Source: Tillus elongatus | Taxonomy: Eukaryota; Arthropoda; Insecta; Coleoptera; Cleridae | DNA length: 64,000 nucleotides | Direction: 5' to 3' | Assembly: GCA_964006375.1 (NCBI GenBank) | Contig: OZ023265.1 | Coordinates: forward strand, 9,636,795 to 9,700,794 | Part shown: one piece after another, positions 1-16,576 of the stretch | Numbering within the stretch: the stretch's first letter is position 1 | How the letters are laid out: the number at the start of each line of letters is the position of its first letter | Notes under the pieces: model-generated | Database searches by the model: none | Seen by the model: only the letters and a program-made list of their open reading frames with translations | What the model was told of the DNA's origin: nothing | Translations under genes and position numbers: made by a program

Positions 1-268
1 CCCATGACACAAGAAGTGGGAACGTGCACTTGCAGAAATTATTCCCAATAGATTTAGTAAGAGTCCAGAAGGGTTTGCTGCCGCTGAAACTTAAGAGGAC
101 TTTGTTTTTGATGTGGTTAGTAAACCAGTTTTTTGCCTCAGAAAGAATGCGGACATGGCGGTTTCTTGCGTCGTTAAAGGCTTGACGGTTTTCTTGACTG
201 GGATTGTGTAGAAGCGTTTTGTGAGCTTTGACCTTTTAAAGTCTGGCCTTGTCACAGGATTTAGAGAT
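1..268 (-). pseudogene. jockey-like non-LTR family A, fragment A0
   Basis: Closely matches 5352-5585 of copy A1 over its whole length, including the words for the post-endonuclease linker. It corresponds to the region between endonuclease and reverse transcriptase and is cut by the window start. At about 269 the sequence switches to the T repeat family. No domain lies in the fragment itself. Confidence 0.7.
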
Positions 269-1130
269 TATAAAATTATTTTGATAATCACAAGCTGGCC
301 CATAAGTCGTTGGTGATGCACACTATCTTTTTTTAATAGAACATCCCATATGTTATTGCATGTTTGCATTTTCCATTGAATTGTAGTGCATGTTTATAAG
401 GAAAAAAATTGATATCGTTAATCGTTTTTGAGTTATATCAATTGTTTTGCAACTTTTCACGTTTTGACACATTGCACAAACACATATCGCAAATTGTAAA
501 AAGGCGTTTGTACCAATAGAGGGTTGACCTAGGGAAATGACGCATTCAAAGAGCTTTTTGTTTGTATTAGTCGTCGAAAAAGTCGAGCTGCCGTATACAG
601 GTACTTTCAAATAGTGGGTGAATTTGAAAAGTTTTAGTGTTTCCGTAGAAATCATTGTTTGTAACATTTTTGTGAAATGTTGGCAATTAATAATAAATGT
701 TTAGTAAGGTATTGTAAATAAAAGTTGTCGAATTATTGTGAATAATATAATATGGTGTAACATTACTGAAGGCAATTTCGGCCAAAAAAATTGTGAATAT
801 TTGTAAAAGATATTTTTGCAAAATTTCATAGAAAAAATGTTTTCTACTTGGGTCATAAAACTGTTTGTCAATAATTATATCTTGGCAGGAGTGTAAATAG
901 CTTGAAGAGGTTCGTTGGTCAGGAAAATCGGACCAGTTTTTCTGGAACTTTTTAAGTTGATTTTCGAAAAATGTTTGTACTTTTTGAAACAACAAAGCTA
1001 TTTTAGTGAAATATGGTACATTGTTAGTACTATATAGGTTATACTGCCAAGCAAATGTCCTTTTAAAAACAATACATAATTGACATTAAAAACATTTTTA
1101 CGAAAATTCGCATAACGCACTTGCTGCGTT
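240..1130. repeat. T-family repeat copy (match to 26170-27005)
   Basis: About 850 bp run in parallel with 26170-27005, and part of it in reverse with 32047-32420. It ends at 1097-1127 with the family terminus ATAACGCACTTGCTGCGTTC. No coding capacity is visible; open frames here are chance. Confidence 0.65.
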
Positions 1131-2149
1131 CAAACTTTTTCTGATTTTTATGTATATTTTAATAAAACATAAGAGCTCATTTTCAATAAATTGTTTTTTG
1201 AAAGGATTTAAGAAATAGTAAGCGGATATAGTTTGTATTGCGTTACTCCGTTCATATCATTGGTGGAAATGGGAAATTAGCTATTATGTAACTTTGTAGC
1301 TAGCTTGCATATTTAATTTGCCACACGTTTTTCTGAAATATCATGTTAAAATTGCTAGTAGTTTTTATCTTAGGTGTGTACTGAACTTAAATCGTTACTT
1401 CACGTAAAGATAGTGTCTTCTTAAGTATTAATCAATAACTACTAAATGCCATTAACATATCAAAGCGTTGGATATTTTATGTTGCTAAATAATTGCACGC
1501 TATTGTATGTTGCAACGCACATTTCTTAATACCAGAGTCGTTGTTCTGGTTTATATTTGTAGAGCATTAATTTTAAGATGTTATTAGATTTAGAAACCAA
1601 ATGAATGAGATTATCCAGTGAGTATCGAAATGAAAGAAATCAAGAATGGAACGGGATTGGTTATTAATTACTTCCACATCGTCACAACGTGTGAAATTAT
1701 CACATCGGCGAAACAAATTTAAAACATTTTTTTTTGCTTAAACGTCGTAAAAACGGTCAAAGCATATAGAAAACATGATTTGGGAACGATTTTTTTTTGT
1801 CTGTCGGTCGGTCGGTCTGTATGTGTATCTGTAGTCACAATAACTTTAGAACGAATTGAGATGTCATCTTCAAATTTTGTATACAGTTAGCATCAGACAA
1901 ACTAACGGTTCAGATTGTTTTCGGGTAAAAGCGCCCCAGAGGGTTGGGGACGAATGGGGGGTGATTTTGGTGAAAATCGACCATTTATCAAGGTCATGTT
2001 AGCATAATGTATGTTTTTCCTTCTCCTTTTTCCTTCTTTTAGATTTTAATTAAACAAACCGATGTAAGGGCAGTCAGGACTGTGCGTAAACAGCACCTCA
2101 CGGAAGTCTTCTATTTCGTTAAAACGGCAAAAAACTCATGACTTGCGAG
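1131..2149. other. no recognised gene; AT-rich, short GTCGGTCGGTCGGT stretch
   Basis: AT-rich sequence with several T runs. A GTCT/GTCGG microsatellite-like stretch lies at 1798-1820 next to words seen again near 39055 (CACATCGTCACAAC), so part is repetitive. I see no gene. Confidence 0.4.
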
Positions 2150-2640
2150 TAGTGATGGGTCGTTATTTAACTGTCTGTTATTTTGAGCCGCAAGGGTAAC
2201 CACCAGTTATGGATTTATAAAAATAACAGGTACAAAATAACGCTTTTTACACTAAACTAGAATTCGGACACGTATCTGTTTCAGTTCCACTGCAACTAGG
2301 TTCGATGAATAAACATCGGTTTTCATCGGCAACTGTCAAATTTAACTATTTAACGGGATGAATGGACATGAGACTGGGAATGATAAATATGTATGGGTAT
2401 GCTATGCAGTATAGGGCGGACTTTGACTTTACTTCATAACATATTACTTAACAGGTTACACGTTATTTATACTAGTGTGCTCGTTCTCGCTCACAGCTTT
2501 GGGAATGGAGGATACTATCGATCGACTATCCAGTTCAAACTAACAGAGAAATAACTGAAGCAGTTATTTTCAGCGGTTATTTTGAAAAAACGTAAACAGC
2601 TTCAACTGTTAATAGAAAATAACGCTTTTGCACATCACTA
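2150..2640. mobile_element. hAT-type MITE, 491 bp, 8-bp TSD
   Basis: Starts TAGTGATGGGT and ends ATCACTA, giving terminal inverted TAGTGAT. It is flanked on both sides by CTTGCGAG (2142-2149 and 2641-2648), a perfect 8-bp target-site duplication, the hAT hallmark. The interior repeats the word AATAACGCTTTT in both directions near the ends. No transposase is present, so it is non-autonomous. Confidence 0.75.
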
Positions 2641-2964
2641 CTTGCGAGCCATGTTAATTAACCCGGTAACGCATTGCGCATGCGGAAACCCGAAAGTCAA
2701 AGTAGAATTGGTATCGCTAGAAACTTTTAGATTGCAGACTAAAGAGTTAAGTAAGTTGATGTTCTGTGCTGCCATCTGTACCGCGGAGGGCGAGGCTTAA
2801 AGAAAAACCATTGGTAATTATTGTAAGTGAAAGTTATCTTGATATTTTAAAAGATAACTGCTTTATGCGCGTATTTTTTATACAGAATTATTCAAATAAG
2901 TTTTTTGCAAATAATCTCTGTCATGCAGGGTTGTGTGTGTTTTTTTTACTTTAACGTCGGTCCA

Positions 2965-3282
2965 TTTCCGCGACTATAGCCCATCACCGGCGCCAGGGAG
3001 CAGTTTCACCTTACTATCCTGGAAATTTTGTCGAACCCCTGCCTTTCTGTATGGAGGGTAGGGATCTTTAACGTGGCCAACATCGCATGGACACGGGACC
3101 GACGGCTTTACGCCCCCTCCGAAGGGCGGAACGTGCAGACATTCAACTTGCTCAAATACAATGCCACAAGCTCGGTTGATCTTAATGTTACAGTATTTAC
3201 TGAAAAAGTGAAAGGAGAACCCTGGGAACGAACTCAGGACCCTTCGGTTCAGAGGCACACATCAACTGAGGACGCAACATAG
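2965..3282 (-). mobile_element. tRNA-derived SINE, copy 1
   Basis: Reading the minus strand from about 3282, a CCTCAGTTGATG word resembles a tRNA A box and GAGTTCGTTCCC a degenerate B box, about 30 nt apart. The body that follows (words GACGGCTTTACG, GCGGAACGTGCAGAC) recurs at 37368-37600 and 60622-60725. Together this fits a Pol III SINE with a conserved body domain. The family name is unknown to me. Confidence 0.5.
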
Positions 3283-3697
3283 GGATTTGCATGAAAATTT
3301 TTAAATGCTGAAATATTGGCTTCCCTGGTTATTTTAGAGCAAAATTGTATTAGAGTTTTTTTAAAAACATCACATTAGAAGTCTATTGCATTATTTTGTT
3401 TTATTTTGGATATTTTGTATATCCACTTTGCTGTCCAAGGAGGAAGGTAGCTATTTATAGATCAACACAAATAGCCCACTGATGTTCGTCATACTGAATT
3501 TGTTTCATGACTCGTGCTATTGTTTCATATTCCTTTTTTGTTGTGGTGGAATAACCAATGGGAATTGAGCCATATTTGTTACCGGACACATTCTAAACTG
3601 CGTTTTCAACTGTCAATAAAAAGGCACAATTCGTTTGGCGTTTATTGTGAAACACAATTTTTTTTAAGAGACCATTTGTATCGTTACAGATTTTCCT
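3283..3697. other. no recognised feature
   Basis: AT-rich intergenic sequence between the SINE and the 3' end of retrotransposon A1. No gene, RNA or repeat recognised. Confidence 0.4.
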
Positions 3698-5727
3698 TTA
3701 TATTTCAACAACACACCACGAGGGCTTACAGCCTAAATACTATCGTACCGTGGGTGTCGACAAGGAGGAAAGAGTCAACTTGCTAATTCTGGACTTGAAG
3801 GTTTGGAGGTTCGGAGGAGAAGGAAAAAGAGCGGGCATAACAAGATGTTCTATGTCTGGTGATCTGGACAGTAAAAGAGTGCATTCGCTCCGTTCCCCTG
3901 GTAGATCTGTTGGGGGCAGCAGTGGAGGGACTATGGAAAAAAGCTCCTCTGAGCAGTGCCCGTGAAGATATCTATAAAAGAGAGAGAGCGAGAGAGAGAG
4001 AGAGATCACCAACGGCACGTCGGTGGGCAAGGGATGGCAGCCTTTGGGTGAGGGTAGGGTCACCGATGAGAAGTACAGCTCTCTTCTGAATGGAGTCCAG
4101 GATAACGAGTGTAGAAGCGGCTGCCGCACCTCAGATGTGGGAGCAGTATTTGAGGTTTGGCCTTATTTGTGAAGTATATAATGTATAGAGATTAGCTGGT
4201 GAAAAGTATTGGCGAGCCCGGAAGAGGAAACCTAATTTCTTAGCAACCGCTTCTGCAATTGATGTGACATGTTGGTGCCAATTGAGATTTCGTTCCACAT
4301 AAATGCCAACAAGTGAAAAGGACTCATTACTTTGAATAACTTGGTTGTTTATTGTGATGGGTCTAGTGCTGGTGTATCTCTTATGAGAAAGAAAGCAAGG
4401 CTGTGATTTGGTGGGGTTAAATTGATTTCTACTTCCCCGGTCTAATATTTTTTGGAAATCCACGGAGAGAAAACACTCCATGAGTGTGCGATCCTCATCT
4501 AATTGGGCTAAAGAGACAGGCTTAGAATATTGTATATTTGTGTGGACAGTGCTGTCGTCCGCGTAACTGTGAACTTGGTTGGATGTGCGAGAGAGGAGAT
4601 CATTTATATCCTGCATTAATTGGATACAGTTTAGAGGAATGGCCATCCACGACAACAGAAATGCTCCGGTTGGAGAGGAAATTAGCTGTCCAGGTACAGA
4701 GTTTTGGTGGCAGGCCATAGGCCAGAATTTTATTAAGCAGCGCTGCGTGGCAGACCAGGTCGAATGCTTTGGATATGTCTAGAGCGACAATCTGGGATTC
4801 ACCGTGTAGTTCCACAGACTTGTTCCAAAAATGGATGACAAAGGAAAGGAAGTCGGCAGTTGATCTGCGCTGACGGAATCCATACTGCCTGTCGTGGATT
4901 AGACCGTGTTTTTCAAGAAATTTTAGTAATTCAGTGTTTATATACTTTTTCATCTCTTTAGAGACGACTGAAAGGAGAGAAATAGGCTTATGGTTGCTAG
5001 GAAGTGCTTTGGATCCTTTCTTGGGGACGATTTGTACTCGAGCAGTTTTCTAATTACTAGGGAATATGCCTCTATTGTAAGATATCTAAAACAGACGAGT
5101 CAGGACAAGACCAAGTTATGGTGCGCATTTTTTGAGAACAATTGCTGGGATCTCGTCAAGGCCTAAAGCTTTCCTGGTATTAAGAGAAAAGATCATCTTT
5201 CGTACCTTTTTAGTTTTGAACACGATATCCGCCATTTTATGCGCGACATTGGGGACTGTTAGGTGGATGAAAATTTGGAGGTGGGTTGAGAGTAGCATTG
5301 CCGGCGAACAACGAGGTAAAAAGTTCAGCCTTGTCCAGGGCGGTAGAAACAATTTCATCCCCTGAAACAAGAGGTGGGAACGTGCTCTTATTATTCTCAA
5401 TAAATTTAGCAAGAGTCCAGAAGTGTGTGCTGCCGTTGGAGCTTGAGTGGACTTTGTTTTGATGTGGTTTTGCCTCAGAAAGAATGCGGACATAGCGGTT
5501 TCTTGCGTCGTTAAATGTTTGACGGTTTTCTTGACTGGGATTGTGTAGAAGCGTTTTATGAGCTTTCACCTTTTCAAGTCTTTAGAGGACCAGGGCTTTT
5601 GAGTGGCTGAAGAGATTTTCTGTGTACGTGGAATAAATAATTCCATGCCAGCTTGGATAGTTTCGGTGACGTTTTGTGAGATACAGAAGGGTCAGGATGA
5701 GAGAAGCAGACAGACGCTCATGGAAGT
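3698..5727 (-). pseudogene. jockey-like non-LTR retrotransposon family A, copy A1
   Basis: Minus-strand reverse transcriptase (RT) relic. It reads, in order, the linker (5350-5580), RT palm with ALDISKAFD (about 4780), YADD box (about 4560), NLNWHQHV thumb (about 4290) and the C-terminal ...SHIWG. The 3' end near 3698-3745 carries the family tag CACCACGAGGGCTTACAGCC (plus-strand reading). About 48 nt present in copy A3, encoding the PQG motif, are missing near 4605, and the deletion also shifts frame. Further stops make it dead. Such proteins copy their own mRNA into genomic nicks. Confidence 0.8.
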
Positions 5728-5779
5728 GATAATACCAGGTTATTGCCCTGAGAGAAAAAATGCAGCAAATCCTTATCTC

Positions 5780-7804
<2,025 letters not shown>

Positions 7805-8985
7805 AAGAGCCACAATTAGAACCGTAGACCGGTTTCGCTCTAATTAGAGCTCTTCAGTATGGCATTCTAATTGTAGCGAAACTACACCTATAAAGTAAAA
7901 CGGCTATGGTAGCCAGCTTTCCAACACTAAGGGAGTGGTGAGACACGAAGCAACGTGCCACCACCTAATTGTGGCGAGAATACATCTAACCTTACATACT
8001 GTGTCCCTATATTAGGGTAGAAATGGGCCAGGGCTAACAATTTACTAAATTCATTTATTGTTGTTGCCCTTACTTGTTGAAACTTGTCCCTACTACATAC
8101 AGACTTGGAGACTACTTCTCTGGCTTCAGTGTTGGTTTTCGTTTTTGTAGGTGAAGGACGTAGCCAGAGCGTTAACTAACTGGAGCAACTGGCCCTTACG
8201 AATTGTAGATGTTCTAGGATGTTCTTCTAGTTTCGCTGCTTGACAGCATTTTCAGACAGAGAATGCTGTCAAGCAGTGAAACTCTAGTCACAGAAACGTT
8301 GAAAAACATCCTAGAACATCCAGAATTCGTAAGGGCCACTTGCTCCAGTTTTCTCTGTCTGAGAATGCTGTCAAGCAGCGAAACTATAGTCACAGAAACG
8401 TTGAAGAATATCCTAGAACATCCTAGAACATCCAGAATTCGTAAGGGCCACTTGCTCCAGTTAGCTTACGGGCTGGCTACGTCCTTTACATACAAAAAAG
8501 AAAACCAACAGTGAAGCCAGAGAAGTAGTCTCCAAGTCTGTATGTAATTTACTAAATTGTTAGTTGGTTATATAAGTCTCTATTTTTTAACACTTTTTGT
8601 TATTTGGAGCAGGCGTGACAACATACTACTTGGTTCCGATACTAGGTGGCGGCACGTTGCTTCGTGTCTTACATACTTTGTCCCTATATGAGGGTAGAAA
8701 TGGGCCAGGGCTGACAATTTACTAAATTGTTAGTTGGTTGTATACAGTCTCTATTTTTAACATTTTGTGTTATTTGGAGCTGGCGTGACAACATACTACT
8801 TGGTTCCGCAACTAGGTGGCGGCACGTTGCTTCGTGTCTCATCACTCACTTAGTGTTGGAAGGCTGGTTACCATACTCCTTTTACTTTAAAGGTGTATTT
8901 TTGCTACAATTAGTATGTCGTACTGAAGAGCTCTAATTAGAGCGAAACCGGTCTACGTTTCTAATTGTGACGTGAATATATCTAG
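7805..8985. mobile_element. foldback element G, about 170-bp inverted repeats
   Basis: The left arm 7805-7975 (words CCGTAGACCGGTTTCGCTC, GAGACACGAAGCAACGTG) is inverted at 8800-8985. A third partial copy lies at 56998-57268. The centre 8088-8545 is itself a second inverted repeat built from Penelope-like terminal words (TGCTGTCAAGCAGCGAAAC). No transposase is visible. The nesting suggests an insertion of one palindromic element inside another. Confidence 0.65.
8088..8545. repeat. nested inverted repeat with GCTG..CAGCGAAA hairpins
   Basis: TACAGACTTGGAGACTACTT at 8097 returns inverted near 8525. Hairpin words TGCTGTCAAGCAG+GAAA occur on the minus strand at 8231-8257 and on the plus strand at 8258-8282 and 8363-8388, with a near-identical 95-bp direct repeat (8264-8350 and 8364-8465). 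A single further copy is at 21385-21570. The words resemble termini of Penelope-like elements. Confidence 0.55.
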
Positions 8986-9096
8986 CCCTATTTACTATAC
9001 CTATACACTGTCTACGTATTAACACTGCTTTACTCTGGTTTTGTAAACTCGCAGGATGGGTCCGTCTTTAGTTACAGTAAATTGCACCTATTTTAT

Positions 9097-9200
<104 letters not shown>

Positions 9201-9289
9201 GGACCATTACGCTCAGGCAGTTACGTTTCCGGTAACGAACGGAATTGGCCACTCTTCCATAGAGGCTAAAAGAGAAAGTGTCTTTTGAC

Positions 9290-11716
<2,427 letters not shown>

Positions 11717-11779
11717 TGACCAAATATTAATATTATTTTTAGTTGAGGTTCGATACATTGATACACTTCTACTCTATGG

Positions 11780-13320
11780 ATTCTGACTTTTATTCAATAT
11801 GTAAGTTTTAATGCCTTGGGCAAACACTGAAGCCGATGAGCTTCCTTTGAGGTGTTTGTTTTATGCTCCAATTGTTCAGTGTGTGAAGCTCTGCAGTCCC
11901 TTACAAGTATTGTCATGTGACATGTGGTAGTGGCCTGCCTCTCTTGTTTCGTGTTTGTGGATAGAGGTATTTTTCACCATTGCGATATTATTCTTCATTA
12001 GTCCTCTTGTTATTTTATACGATTTTTGCACTGAAGAATATTACTTTCACTGTCAATGGTGCCGTTTTATTATACAGTTCTATTGTGGGTGTTAGGCTTG
12101 GTAGGTTTTCTGTTGCTTTTACCGCTTTATTGAGTAGCCTCCTTGCTCTTTATAGATTGAATTCTGTATAATTTCCCCATGTAACCTTGATATATGTCAA
12201 CTGACTCAATATCAAAAAGTTATATATAGATGTTCTTGCAGCTGAAGGCAAGTTGCCACACCGTCTTACTGCTCCTAAGATGGGTACAATTTTCTTCTAT
12301 ATTTTGTTGATGTGGTCACTTCAGTTCAGTTTTTCATCTTTTGCAATTCTTTTGCTATCTAAATTAATGTCAGTGGTAATCGTTTTTTGTTTTTTTGTTT
12401 GCTTAAATATCATATACTCCGTTTTTGTGTCATTTATTGTAAGCTGTTTCTCCAGTAGCCAGTCTTCAAATTTAAAAAGATCTTGTTGTAGTACTTCTCG
12501 TTTTTCACCGGAGTATAGTAGGATCGTGTCGTCTGCAAATATGGTATAATGAGCTTTTAATGATTCCGTTTCCACTGTTTGTACTTATAGTTTATATAAC
12601 AGTGGCCCAAGAACAGATCCTTGAGGTATGCCAATATTGATGTTTCTCATACTGCTTTCCGTTTCCCCAATTCGAGCTATAGTTGGTCTATTTTCCAGAA
12701 AGCTTTTTATTAATTGATTGCAGCTGCCTCTGATGCCCACTTTTTCTATAGTGTTCAATAACATATCGTGATTTACTGTATCAACGGCTTTTTTTAGGTC
12801 CACAAAAACTGTAACCGCATATTTACCTTCTTTAATGGTGTTATATATGTATTACATAACTTCAATGACAGCGGCTTGAGTGCTACTATTTTCTTGGAAC
12901 CCAAACTGCTTTGGGTCTGGTCTACAGGTTTGTGTTATGAAGCCAAGTATTCTTTGTTTTAGGATTTTTTCAAATATTTTCAAAAAAATACTGGTAAGTG
13001 CAATTGGTCTGTAGTTTGCTGGATCATCTCGACTACCGGTCTTATAAACTGCAGAAAGAACTGTGGTTTTTAACTCGTCTAGGAAAATGTTAGAGTCTAT
13101 ACTACTATTGATTAGTCTAACTATAATAGAAGCTATTACGTCCGCAATTTGCTTCAAGTCTTGTGCAGTTATTCCATCTTTACCAGGCGCCGCATCCTTT
13201 AAATTCTTTATCGTCATTAATACTTCTTCAGTTGTTGTTGGGGATAAAAACATTGTTTTGGTGTTGCTTGCTTTTATGCTTCTTGCTGTTGTTGTTATAT
13301 GTTTTTTGTTTTGATTGAAT
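11780..13320 (-). pseudogene. non-LTR retrotransposon family E (RT), 5'-truncated
   Basis: Minus-strand RT: DAAPGKDGITAQDLKQ (about 13190), DPANYRPIALTSIFLKIFEK (about 13010), VDTVNHDMLL (about 12780), GIPQGSVLGPLLYKL (about 12620), FADDTILLYSG (about 12540) and LTINDTKTEYMIF (about 12420). The C-terminal region continues to about 11800 with many stops. Frame breaks near 12850 and 12580 make it a pseudogene. Sequence differs from families A, C and D. Confidence 0.78.
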
Positions 13321-13540
13321 ATAACGCCGCCAAAGTGGGCATGGGCCAAAATTTATATGACCCCGCCGCGCTTCCTTTTATACCAGATGACAAATGCTCA
13401 AATAATTCCTAATCTACACACAAATCTAATTTGTCATTGGCATAAGCTAAGTTACCGGGAAGTTAGAGGGCCGCCAGCTTTTATACAGTGGAGATGGGCG
13501 TGGGTTAAAATAAGATCTTAATTAGGGGCGCCACTTGATT
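13321..13540. other. unclassified GC-richer segment
   Basis: GC content is higher than in the neighbours, with GCCGCCAAAGTGGGC near the left end and GGGGCGCCACTTG near the right. It may be a short insertion but no clear inverted repeat or target duplication is seen. Confidence 0.25.
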
Positions 13541-15420
13541 GTTTAACCTCTACTCCCGGATATTCTAATAAGATGTTACAAAATATGCTTCCCTGCCCAG
13601 ATCCAACACAACCAAGAATTCTTGGATCACACTGGCAACTACAGCCAACCACAATCGAGCACAGGAAGCTACAAGGGAGATGTACTTACGATAACACAAA
13701 TTAAATTTCGGAACGGTATGGTCTCATGGACCCACAAATAAAGATAACGGTACTGATCCAATCTATCAACAGTCCTGAAAAAGAAAACACAAACACACAA
13801 AACCAAAACACCTAAAATATGATAAAATATGGGCTTTTATTAAGCTTCCTTGGCATACAGAAATCTAGTAAACGTTGTTTTAAAATTCTGATCTAAAGTA
13901 ATAAATAAAAATAAATAAGTCTCTATAATATCACAGAAATGGCTTACTACCAAATAACAAGATCTTTAATGGATATTTATGAAGGTACTACAAATATAGT
14001 TGTTCTACGGAAAATTCCACTTTTCGTGCACGCAAAGCTCACAAATTATTTTCCCCAATTATTACTTAATTACATGATAAGTACGGTAAGTGGCTTGATT
14101 GAAGATCAAGTCCCAAAATGTAATCAAAAAAAGCTTGACTAACGCTAACAATATGTGACAACTAATGGTACTATCAAAAGTGAAGCAATTATATGGATAA
14201 TGGTCTTATAAAAATCTGTACCACATTTAGTGAAGTTGAAATAAATAAATTCGGTTTGATTTTATTAAATTTAACACAGATGAATATTTAAAAATGTACC
14301 TTATCAAGACTGTCTCTTATCACTTTATGCGTTATCACAAAACGGAAAATTCTTACTTGAATTCCTGGACTTCTAGGCCATCTAATTACCATCAATTTCC
14401 AAACCAAATCAAGGCCTTCGGGATACGGGACGCAACCACGGGAATAATGCAACTACGGGAATGATGCCACCACGGATAGCAATGCGACGACGAAAGGGAA
14501 GACCTTCTCACTGAGATCTTAATTCAATTCTCCATTTAATTCAATATCCATATACTTTGTTCGGTACATAAAAATTCGCTCAGCCATGCGAGACTTTTCC
14601 ACTCCAAATTTACGGGACGTGAATTCACCAAAGATATCGCCCAATGCAATAATGTCAGCCGGTACAAGAAAATCTATCCGGTACGTGAAATTCTTCAGCC
14701 GATACAAGCAATTGCTAAACGGTACTTGAAGACGCTAGTCGGTACTTGAAGACAAATCTATCCTGCACTTGAACCCTAAAAACAACAAGTAACGGGATGC
14801 TAAAGGTGTTACAGTTAAGAGAGAGACTGATTTCTTACCTCCAGAGAGGGAAACGAAATTCCACACGTGACAACACCAATGTGGTCCTTAAATCCCCTTA
14901 ACGGGTTTATCTACAGCCTTCAACGTCAATTACGCAACTTCCGATATCCCCAACAAGACTGTAGATGTGTTCTGAGCGCAATTTAAATCCACCAAAGGGG
15001 GAATAATTAATATCCAACTTGCCTCCCAGAACGAACCACGTGTTAACTTGCACAATGACCAACCAACTCCTCTCTCGAAACTTCCAGCACATTCACATCT
15101 CCGACTCGAAAACACAGGTGCTGCTACATCCTTCGCTCTCTCTCGCATCACATACGTCTCCAGCCATCTATCCTCTTCCACATGCGGACCCTTTCCGAAC
15201 TACGGCCACGCACGCAAGCGTGTAAGCCGGCCCGATATACCAGGGGTAATACAAATATAAATAATTTACGAAAGATCTAAATTCGATACATTATACGAGG
15301 GGTATCCCGAAGAATTAGTCACAGTTGTCGCCAATAATTCTTGTCACAACGCAGGGGAGGAACCACAATCACGTCCAAATTAGCTTAGATGTTTAGCTAT
15401 CCAATTTATCCTGTTACATG
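13541..15420 (-). other. possible LTR-retrotransposon leader remnant
   Basis: On the minus strand, from TGTAACAGG near 15418, the sequence ATTGGCGACAACTGTGAC (about 15335) resembles a primer-binding-site region next to an LTR, followed by a leader-like region without domains. Two degenerate tandem repeats lie at 14430-14490 and 14657-14776. No gag, protease or polymerase is recognised and no LTR pair was found, so this is a weak call. Confidence 0.25.
14657..14776. repeat. degenerate tandem repeat, about 21-bp unit x 6
   Basis: Units of the form CGGTAC(A/T)TGAAGA recur about every 20-22 bp. A separate short array with ACCACGGGAATAATGCAA-type units lies at 14430-14490. Confidence 0.5.
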
Positions 15421-15479
15421 AATCTGTTGCATTTTTAAGAAAGCCGATTAGCAGCTAACTTTTTCGACAAAAAATAACG

Positions 15480-16150
15480 TAAGAAACTTGTTAGATTATA
15501 CGAAAGATGAAAGAGTAAACCACTGAAATGTCGGGCATCTATGAGATGGGTTGTAAAGATTGCAATCCTAAATACGTTGGGCAGACTAAGAGAACCATTG
15601 AGACTAGATTTCGTGAACATCTTGCAAATTTGAGATATGGTAGTGTAGACAAGTCTTGCGTGGCACAACATACTTGGGCTAATAACCACCACATTGATAA
15701 GGAAAATCTGAAACTTATCAAAAATATTAGACAGCCAGCGAAGCTCTATGCGTACGAAAGTATTTATAGTTTTAGGGCAATAAAAACAAAAGTTTCTTGT
15801 ATCGAGCCCCGCCACTGGTTTGCAGTCCTCTGTTTGCGCTCTACCTTTAAATCAGATAAACATTCCGAAACTTGTCAGGTAAAGTGATAAAGAAAGTTCA
15901 AAAACCTCGTCTGCAATTAAAATACAATACACAAAAAATTTGCCTGCAATTTTATCCCCCTCTCGGTATTGTTCTGTACCCAAGGCTCAGTATAAAACGT
16001 GGTGTTTTAGTAGAAATTAGTTAGAATTTTGCATCATCTGATGACGCTAACTTTGTTAGTGAAACGATCCTCAGGTCTTTAAAAAGATATGTTGTGGTGG
16101 TTTGGGTTCTACAAGTGTACTTATTCGTTTCTGCATTTTAGGTGATAATT
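15480..16150 (+). pseudogene. Penelope-like element 3' end with GIY-YIG endonuclease (PLE1)
   Basis: The frame from 15528 reads SGIYEMGCKDCNPKYVGQTK then TRFREHLANL and AQHTWANNHHI. These are the GIY...YVG core, the catalytic Arg helix and the C-x2-C-containing insert typical of Penelope endonucleases. The RT part is absent (5' truncated near 15480). After residue 75 the frame shifts. The tail 16030-16145 carries the CTGATGACGCTAAC hairpin shared with 56469-56507 and 59431-59460. The mariner at 16186 follows at once. Confidence 0.8.
16038..16075 (+). ncRNA. hammerhead-like hairpin in PLE1 tail
   Basis: CTGATGA, then a GCTAAC/GTTAGT stem with a TTT loop, then GAAAC, then CCTCAGG. The boxes resemble a hammerhead ribozyme core, which Penelope-like elements are known to carry. 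One extra C lies between CTGATGA and the stem, so it does not fit the strict core. Confidence 0.35.
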
Positions 16151-16185
16151 TTCGTCACCTGGCGTAACGCCGGTCTACCATCATA

Positions 16186-16576
16186 CAGTGCTTTCATTTC
16201 AAAACTAGCCACCCTTAATAATTTCTTTATCAAGAAAATCTGGTTAAAAAACAGCTCAATTGGGATTTTGAGGGACACGTTCAAAAATAGTATTTTCGGA
16301 ATTTTACTTTTCACCCCCTAATCCACAGTTACCCCAACTTTATAATTTTAAATGACACCCCCTAGCTTGAGATGCATCATTTTAAAGGTATTTAAAATCC
16401 TAATCCAACGGCGTTCTAGAAATTTAAATCCACCGCCAACTTTTGAATTTAGAAGAAAAAACCTCATCAAATTCGGAATATTTAAAAAAAATGTATTTAA
16501 TAGTTTAAGACAAAAACCTACTTTATTAAGTGCTCAAAGTGCCCTCCGTTGTTAGCTAAACAATAAATAGTCGACT
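16186..16576. repeat. left inverted repeat of rosa-type mariner
   Basis: About 391 bp, matching 17954-18341 in reverse, including the words ACCCCCTAGCTTGAGAT and CCGCCAACTTTTGAATT. Confidence 0.85.

Noticed and set aside
3960..4010. GA-rich stretch as a regulatory GAGA site
   Set aside because: It recurs at the same place in the other family A copies (48280, 55222), so it belongs to the retrotransposon 3' region.
8264..8465. CRISPR-like direct repeats
   Set aside because: Only two ~95-bp copies inside a eukaryotic foldback, no spacers; the genome is an insect's.
13321..13540. MITE bounded by GCCGCC and GGCGCC words
   Set aside because: The words are not a proper inverted pair and no target duplication is found.
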